Below are positions 51,755 through 55,960 of a stretch of 55,960 bases of DNA, in pieces. The translations under genes and the position numbers were made by a program. Under the pieces are notes generated by a model that worked only from the letters and a program-made list of their open reading frames with translations, did no database searches and had not been told where the DNA came from. The stretch is from contig UCCS01000041.1 of the NCBI GenBank assembly GCA_900470965.1, forward strand, positions 1-55,960, in the 5' to 3' direction. This DNA comes from Hyphomicrobiales bacterium (lineage in GTDB: Bacteria; Pseudomonadota; Alphaproteobacteria; Rhizobiales; Rhizobiaceae). Each line of letters opens with the position of its first letter. Position 1 is the stretch's first letter.

Positions 51755-52324
51755 ATGACCCTTGAAGGCAAGAAGATCGCCATCCTGATCGCACCGCGCG
51801 GAACCGAGGACCCGGAATTCAAGCAGCCCAAGGAGGCTGTGGAGGCTGCGGGTGCAACCGTTACCGTCATCGGCATCGAGGCTGGCGAAGCGAAGACAAA
51901 CAATAGCGATCTCGATCCAGGCAGCACCTATATTGTCGACAAAGCTGTAAAGGACGTGTCCGCAACTGACTTCGACGGCCTCGTCATTCCCGGCGGAACC
52001 GTTGGAGCCGACAAGCTCAGAGCGAATCCGGAAATCGTGTCCTTCGTGGCCTCGTTCTTCGAGCAGGCAAAGCCCGTGGGAGTGATCTGCCATGGTCCAT
52101 GGCTGTTGGTCGAGGCCGACGTCCTGAAGGGTCGGAAGGTCACCTCGTATGCCTCGATCCGCAGGGACATCGAGAATGCAGGCGGCATATGGGCGGATCG
52201 GGAAGTTGTTACCGATAAGGGGCTGGTCACCAGCCGCAAGCCAGGCGATCTCCCGGCCTTCTGCGCGAAGGTTATCGAGGAGTTCGCGGAAGGCCGGCAT
52301 TCAGACCAGGCTCGCAGCGCCTGA
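51755..52324 (+). CDS. DJ-1/PfpI-family stress protein (YhbO-like)
   Basis: A 189-residue protein of the DJ-1/PfpI superfamily. The nucleophile elbow GVICHGPW carries Cys112-His113 and Glu18 is the expected partner; FDGLVIPGGTVGADKLR and KGRKVTSYASIRRDIENAGG are family motifs. Members closest to YhbO/PfpI are reported as stress proteins with protease, glyoxalase or deglycase activity; the exact role is debated. AAAGGA lies 8 bases before the ATG. It has a clear EcfG-type promoter. Confidence 0.93.
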   Translation: MTLEGKKIAILIAPRGTEDPEFKQPKEAVEAAGATVTVIGIEAGEAKTNNSDLDPGSTYIVDKAVKDVSATDFDGLVIPGGTVGADKLRANPEIVSFVASFFEQAKPVGVICHGPWLLVEADVLKGRKVTSYASIRRDIENAGGIWADREVVTDKGLVTSRKPGDLPAFCAKVIEEFAEGRHSDQARSA

Positions 52325-52742
52325 CAGCCGTTCAGTATATATTGTCAGCGGACGTCGGCTCACAAGAAGGGGTCCGAACAGATCGGACCCGAAGTCGTGA
52401 CGGAAGCAGACATGCTCCGCAGCTAACAGGGTATGCCTCGTATGAACAGCTTCCCGACCGTCTCAGGAAAGTCCGGTACGTCTTCGCATCGCGAAGGGCA
52501 GCGACGCTGACCATGATACGAAGATGCTTCCCGCCATTGCCGCCGTTGGGTGTGGGCCCGAGGCGTTTTAGACGCTACAAGTCGATGCCTGAGGGGCTCC
52601 GGGTTAGGCTCCCTTACTGCGAGAAAGGTTGCCGGTTTCCGTCTTCACGAAATAGTCGATCTCCGATTGCGGAAATCCCCGCCAGCTACCGGGATCCAGA
52701 GTTCGGTCCCGCCACTGCCCCAAGGACTTTATTCGTGGCTGC
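52325..52742. other. Intergenic stretch without a convincing gene
   Basis: 420 bases; only short frames without ribosome sites. Confidence 0.45.
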
Positions 52743-52767
52743 GGAACATTGATCCTTCATGGCCGTT
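52743..52767 (+). promoter_or_regulatory. EcfG-type promoter of the YflT-like gene
   Basis: GGAAC (52743-52747), 17 bases, GTT (52765-52767) preceded by C, matching the CGTT consensus, 30 bases before the start. Confidence 0.8.
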
Positions 52768-52797
52768 CGCTGAGCAGACCAACGGATGGAGGAAACA

Positions 52798-53547
52798 ATG
52801 GCAGGCATTTACAACGAAAGCGCTCCCGCCTTTTCGAGCGGCGCTGTGAAAAGCAATCTCACGGCCTTTTTCGATTCTCGCGCCGATGCGGAGTCGGCTG
52901 TCGAGCGCCTGAAGGAAGCTGGCGTCACTGATGCCCGGCTTATGCCGGGATACGAAGCCGATGGTGATAAAGCCAATGTCGGCAGCGCGGATCGAAGCGG
53001 TTTCTTCGGTGCGCTTGCGGACTGGTTTTTGCCGGACGAAGATCGCGATGTCTACGCCGAGGGGCTGCGCCGCGGCGGCTTCCTGGTGTCGGCATCCGTC
53101 GACGACGCAACCTACGACACCGCCCACGACATTCTGGATGATCACGGTGCGATCGACATGGACGAGCGCGCGGATCTCTGGAAGGCGGATGGCTGGACCG
53201 CCCGACAGGCGAACGTATCTTTCCCGGATTCGGGAAACCAGCAGCGCTCCATCGGCGACGTTGAACGCGAGCAGCAGGCTGACGCCTCCCGGGACGACGC
53301 CTTCGCCGTGGACCCGGCAGCAAATCCGGGCGTTGGATCCTACCGCCGGAGCAGCCGCGCGACGTCGCCACGGATCCGGTCCTACGATCTCGCAAGCGAA
53401 TTACCCGACGACCTTCGGGACGACGTCCTTCCAACCGAACACCAGCGCGACGTCTCCGACAGCGACATCGGGGCCGATCGCGAGATGAGGCAAGCCCAGG
53501 AAATGGATGGCCTGAAGCAGGATCAAAGCTTCCCGCGCGGCCGTTGA
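52798..53547 (+). CDS. YflT-like general stress protein
   Basis: A 249-residue hydrophilic protein. Residues 15-50 (LTAFFDSRADAESAVERLKE, AGVTDARLMPG) and VYAEGLRRGGFLVSASVDDA form a domain like the heat-induced stress protein YflT / 17M family. The C-terminal half is acidic, Asp/Arg/Ser-rich and probably disordered, ending KQDQSFPRGR. GGAGG precedes the ATG at 52798; the ATG at 52786 overlaps that ribosome site. The EcfG-type promoter upstream is one of the best in the window. Confidence 0.85.
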   Translation: MAGIYNESAPAFSSGAVKSNLTAFFDSRADAESAVERLKEAGVTDARLMPGYEADGDKANVGSADRSGFFGALADWFLPDEDRDVYAEGLRRGGFLVSASVDDATYDTAHDILDDHGAIDMDERADLWKADGWTARQANVSFPDSGNQQRSIGDVEREQQADASRDDAFAVDPAANPGVGSYRRSSRATSPRIRSYDLASELPDDLRDDVLPTEHQRDVSDSDIGADREMRQAQEMDGLKQDQSFPRGR

Positions 53548-53702
53548 GTGCTTGGAGGCACCGCATGAGCGTTGGTGAAGTCACGCGTGCTCACAAAATG
53601 GGCGCGCGTGCGAAAACAACCGCGTTGATCACGTCAAGGAAGAACTAGGCGACGTTTCGAAGAGCGGCCAGCGGCGTCTTCGGATTTCAAGGAGGAAGTG
53701 AC

Positions 53703-53864
53703 ATGGACAGGTCCGTAGATGCCGACTGCAGGAAGACAGCGTCCGACCAAGGCCACGTTTCGGCCGCTTCTATCAATTCGCGGGTAAGGGCGAGATTATG
53801 GTTGATCGCGCCCGCAATCGCGGTGCCGATGGTCATAGCAGCGGGGTCCGCAGATGTATTCTAG
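53703..53864 (+). CDS. Mini membrane protein
   Basis: A 53-residue protein (MDRSVDADCRKTASDQGHVS...) with a C-terminal hydrophobic helix (LWLIAPAIAVPMVIAAGSAD). AAGGAGG lies 8 bases before the ATG, a strong ribosome site. It follows the YflT-like gene by 155 bases and could share its transcript. Too short for domain recognition. Confidence 0.6.
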   Translation: MDRSVDADCRKTASDQGHVSAASINSRVRARLWLIAPAIAVPMVIAAGSADVF

Positions 53865-54123
53865 CGTGCCAGCACGAGCTGGCCGTTCCGACGGAACAAG
53901 CCGCTATGCCGTTGGACAGGAACCCGAAGGGACATGGCGAATATTGGACACGATGACCGGGTTGCCCGCGGCCACGAATGGAAGAGATTAGTAGGCCTCC
54001 AAGAAATCGACGCCCTTGAGATCGCGGCGGAGTTGAACCGATGCGAAGAGAGCGGGTGTCCCAGTCCCTTGCTTTAGCCGATCACCGGCGGGCACATGCG
54101 GGCGGCGCCATGGACTGACTGCA

Positions 54124-54255
54124 ATGGTCGACATTACCAACTCGCCCAGGAGCATGGTACCAGTCGTCAAGAGCGAGGCTTTGCAGAAAATCGCACACGA
54201 ACACGGAAATGAAAAACTTGCGATCATGGCAGCCCAACTTACGCAGTTTCGGTAA
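54124..54255 (+). CDS. Doubtful mini-gene
   Basis: A 43-residue frame (MVDITNSPRSMVPVVKSEAL...) with a plausible helix (ALQKIAHEHGNEKLAIMAAQ) but no ribosome site. Confidence 0.3.
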   Translation: MVDITNSPRSMVPVVKSEALQKIAHEHGNEKLAIMAAQLTQFR

Positions 54256-54311
54256 AGCACCAAGGCGCCGTTCTGGTGCCCGCTAGATCGACCCACCAGC
54301 AGATCTAGGGC

Positions 54312-54336
54312 GGAACGATCAAGTTCGAATTTGGTT
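54312..54336 (+). promoter_or_regulatory. EcfG-type promoter
   Basis: GGAAC (54312-54316), 17 bases, GTT (54334-54336), 29 bases before the gene at 54366. Confidence 0.75.
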
Positions 54337-54365
54337 TAACCCACATTCTAGACGCGGAGGCCTCC

Positions 54366-54593
54366 ATGTGGGCAATTCTGATCGGTGCCGCTCTCATAAT
54401 CGGCGGACTTCTTATTCTCTTTTCGTCGGCACTTGGTCGAAGACCCAGTGATCCGCATCGAACGCCGCAAGGCGGCAACACGCTAGAGCCACGGCGCCAG
54501 GGTCTCAGGTACCTCGGAATATCCAAAAACTGGCCAGGCCTAGCCATTATCGCGCTCGGCGCAGCTCTATTGGCTGTGGGGGCGTATTCATGA
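54366..54593 (+). CDS. Two-helix membrane protein
   Basis: A 75-residue protein with membrane helices at both ends (MWAILIGAALIIGGLLILFS and WPGLAIIALGAALLAVGAYS) and a polar loop of about 35 residues rich in Arg/Pro/Gly. GGAGG lies 4 bases before the ATG. It probably forms a hairpin in the inner membrane. Unknown function; the EcfG-type promoter points to general stress. Confidence 0.72.
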   Translation: MWAILIGAALIIGGLLILFSSALGRRPSDPHRTPQGGNTLEPRRQGLRYLGISKNWPGLAIIALGAALLAVGAYS

Positions 54594-54842
54594 CGCTGGA
54601 CAGGGATTGACCGTTTAAATACCTCCAAATACCTCATCCAGCGCATTCACGATGTGCTTTGCGAATTCCGCTCGCGTCGAGCAAGTCACCTAAAAAGCCC
54701 GCCGAAGCGGGCAAGGTTGGAGTGTATCCGCGGTGTACGCCTGAGCGCAGGCTGTTGAGGGAAGTGCGCTGATATAGCGGGCCCGGTATCTTGGGTGGTG
54801 AGCCGTCTTGTCGTGTCCGGCAGCAGGGTCGTATAAGGCGCC

Positions 54843-55451
54843 ATGACGTCTGATTCAAAGATATTTGTCGGCCTGAGACCGACGCGAAAGAAACCGGCCG
54901 ACCATCGCGAAACAAGTGGCCCAAAATGTCAATGGGACGGATGCGACAAACAAGGCACGCATCGCGCGCCCGTGGGAGCGGATGCTGAGGGGCTGTACCT
55001 GCTGTTTTGCCGTAGCCACGCGAAAGAGTATAGCGAAGGCTACAATTACGTGACGAAACTGTCGAACCCTGTCACGGCCCGCTATCAGCGCGAAGCGGCA
55101 AGTGGCAGCCGCCCTACCCGGGGCGTTAGAGTCAATCACGCTTCTGAAACGCCCCTCCCCTCCTCCATTCGCTCCGGGACCGCGAAGACGATCAATGCCC
55201 GAAAAAACGCGTCGCATGGCAGAGCGGCAAAAGCGGCCATTCAATCCCGCAAGCTTAAGGTGCTGGAAGCAAAAGCATTCGAAACGCTCGGTCTCTCACC
55301 GGACGCTACGCCGGATGAAATTAGAAGCCGTTACAAGCAGAAGCTCAAGATGCACCATCCCGACGCAAACAATGGAGACCGCGCGTCAGAGGAGGCGCTT
55401 CGTGCGGCGATTGACGCTCATAAAATCCTGAAACTCAATGGCTTCTGTTAG
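54843..55451 (+). CDS. J-domain protein with N-terminal Cys/His motif
   Basis: A 202-residue DnaJ-type co-chaperone. The N-terminal part has CQWDGCDKQGTHRAP and LYLLFCRSHAKEYSEGYNYV, likely a zinc site. The C-terminal J domain (about 140-202) contains AFETLGLSPDATPDEIRSRY and HHPDANNGD with the HPD motif that activates Hsp70. Having the J domain at the C-terminus is typical of this alphaproteobacterial family. It is cytoplasmic; its DnaK partner is elsewhere. The start at 54843 is the only good ATG, with no strong ribosome site. Confidence 0.85.
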   Translation: MTSDSKIFVGLRPTRKKPADHRETSGPKCQWDGCDKQGTHRAPVGADAEGLYLLFCRSHAKEYSEGYNYVTKLSNPVTARYQREAASGSRPTRGVRVNHASETPLPSSIRSGTAKTINARKNASHGRAAKAAIQSRKLKVLEAKAFETLGLSPDATPDEIRSRYKQKLKMHHPDANNGDRASEEALRAAIDAHKILKLNGFC

Positions 55452-55917
55452 GTGCGATATACACGCTTGGTGGCCGATGTGGAGACCATCCTAGCGGGTT
55501 GGCCCCTCGGGGCCGCAAGCTACTATCGACAGCGCCCGATTGGGCCAGTAGCCGTCAATCTTCGGTGATGAAGCGCACTCAGTCCGTTGGCGTGAACGTC
55601 TAGCGTCTTTCAAAGCTCATCGATTATCCGCCGTCAGGAGAAAGATCACCACCTGCGCAACTCGCCGGACGGGACAGGCTCATGCCTGTCAGTACGCTCT
55701 AAATAGATCGCCCGAGGCCGAGAAAAACAGGTCAAACAATAGAGATAAGCGCCACTGAACTTTTTGATAGCCCCTGGGTAAGACCTTGGTCCCACGCCGG
55801 TTCTCCTCAAAATATTATTCTAAACGACTGTCTATTCGGCGAAGTCGAAAGGAAACCCACGGTCGTGGGCTTCGACAACACTTGGTAGGCACCAAGCCAA
55901 ATCAGAGGAGCGTCAAG
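55452..55917. other. Intergenic stretch without a convincing gene
   Basis: 465 bases. It holds the short palindrome CCCACG-GT-CGTGGG at 55857-55870 and a GACCTTGGTCC element at 55782-55792. Confidence 0.45.
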
Positions 55918-55960
55918 ATGACATGCCTTAAAGAAAGAAATCTGCCACGCAATACCGCGC
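55918..55960 (+). CDS. Possible gene start cut by the window end
   Basis: ATG at 55918 with GAGGAG 8 bases upstream opens MTCLKERNLPRNTA and runs off the right edge. Too short to identify. Confidence 0.35.
   Translation, partial: MTCLKERNLPRNTA

Overview
The window looks like an accessory region of a Rhizobiaceae genome (Rhizobium/Agrobacterium type), possibly on a plasmid or chromid. The reasons are high-GC coding sequence, clear AAGGAGG-type ribosome sites, alphaproteobacterial families (DUF982, DUF1236, HWE kinase, EcfG-type and RpoH-type promoters, a ROSE RNA thermometer on hsp20) and many small proteins of rhizobial type. No replication, partition, transfer, phage, CRISPR, tRNA or rRNA gene was seen. 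All names come from reading the sequence; no search was run.

The unifying theme is stress. I found 12 exact GGAAC-N17-GTT sites, plus 6 with ATT or CTT at the -10 and two looser ones. Nearly all sit just upstream of a start codon. This is the promoter of the alphaproteobacterial general stress sigma factor (EcfG/RpoE2). About 1.7 exact matches would be expected by chance on both strands. They precede a KGG protein, CsbD, a DJ-1/PfpI protein, a YflT-like protein, an FMN-binding stress protein, DUF1236 envelope proteins, a DMT transporter, several tiny membrane or disordered proteins, and a large sugar operon. An HWE histidine kinase and two single-domain receivers, one degenerate, fit the signalling layer of that response, although PhyR, NepR and EcfG are not here.

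Layout. 1-4964: hsp20 (partial) with ROSE and RpoH promoter, receiver, small secreted protein, dehalogenase-like hydrolase, HWE kinase. 4965-10505: DUF982, small proteins, htpG with a matching RpoH promoter, decayed ligD. 10580-15705: CGNR regulator divergent from a DMT exporter, second receiver, KGG protein, twin DUF1236 proteins, BON protein. 15911-25474: operon of four large glycosyltransferase proteins, three of them fused to a UDP-galactopyranose mutase, a MocA-type plus MDR oxidoreductase pair, and a glycoside hydrolase. 25877-36901: many small proteins, MOSC remnant, iron-permease-like protein, AI-2E transporter, cold shock protein, CsbD. 37055-44604: DNA polymerase IV, RAMA-like protein, hydrolase, DUF899, SnoaL-like, MgtC. 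44675-55960: tiny stress proteins, NhaP-type antiporter, epoxide-hydrolase-like protein, decayed hydrolase and acetyltransferase, PfpI, YflT-like and J-domain proteins.

The most unusual item is the 17545-25474 operon: a stress-type promoter driving three consecutive fusion proteins, each beginning with a glycosyltransferase domain, overlapping by a few bases. It probably makes an unidentified galactofuranose-containing glycoside or surface glycan. At least four genes are decaying (ligD, MOSC, GNAT, a dehalogenase copy), as expected of an accessory region in flux.
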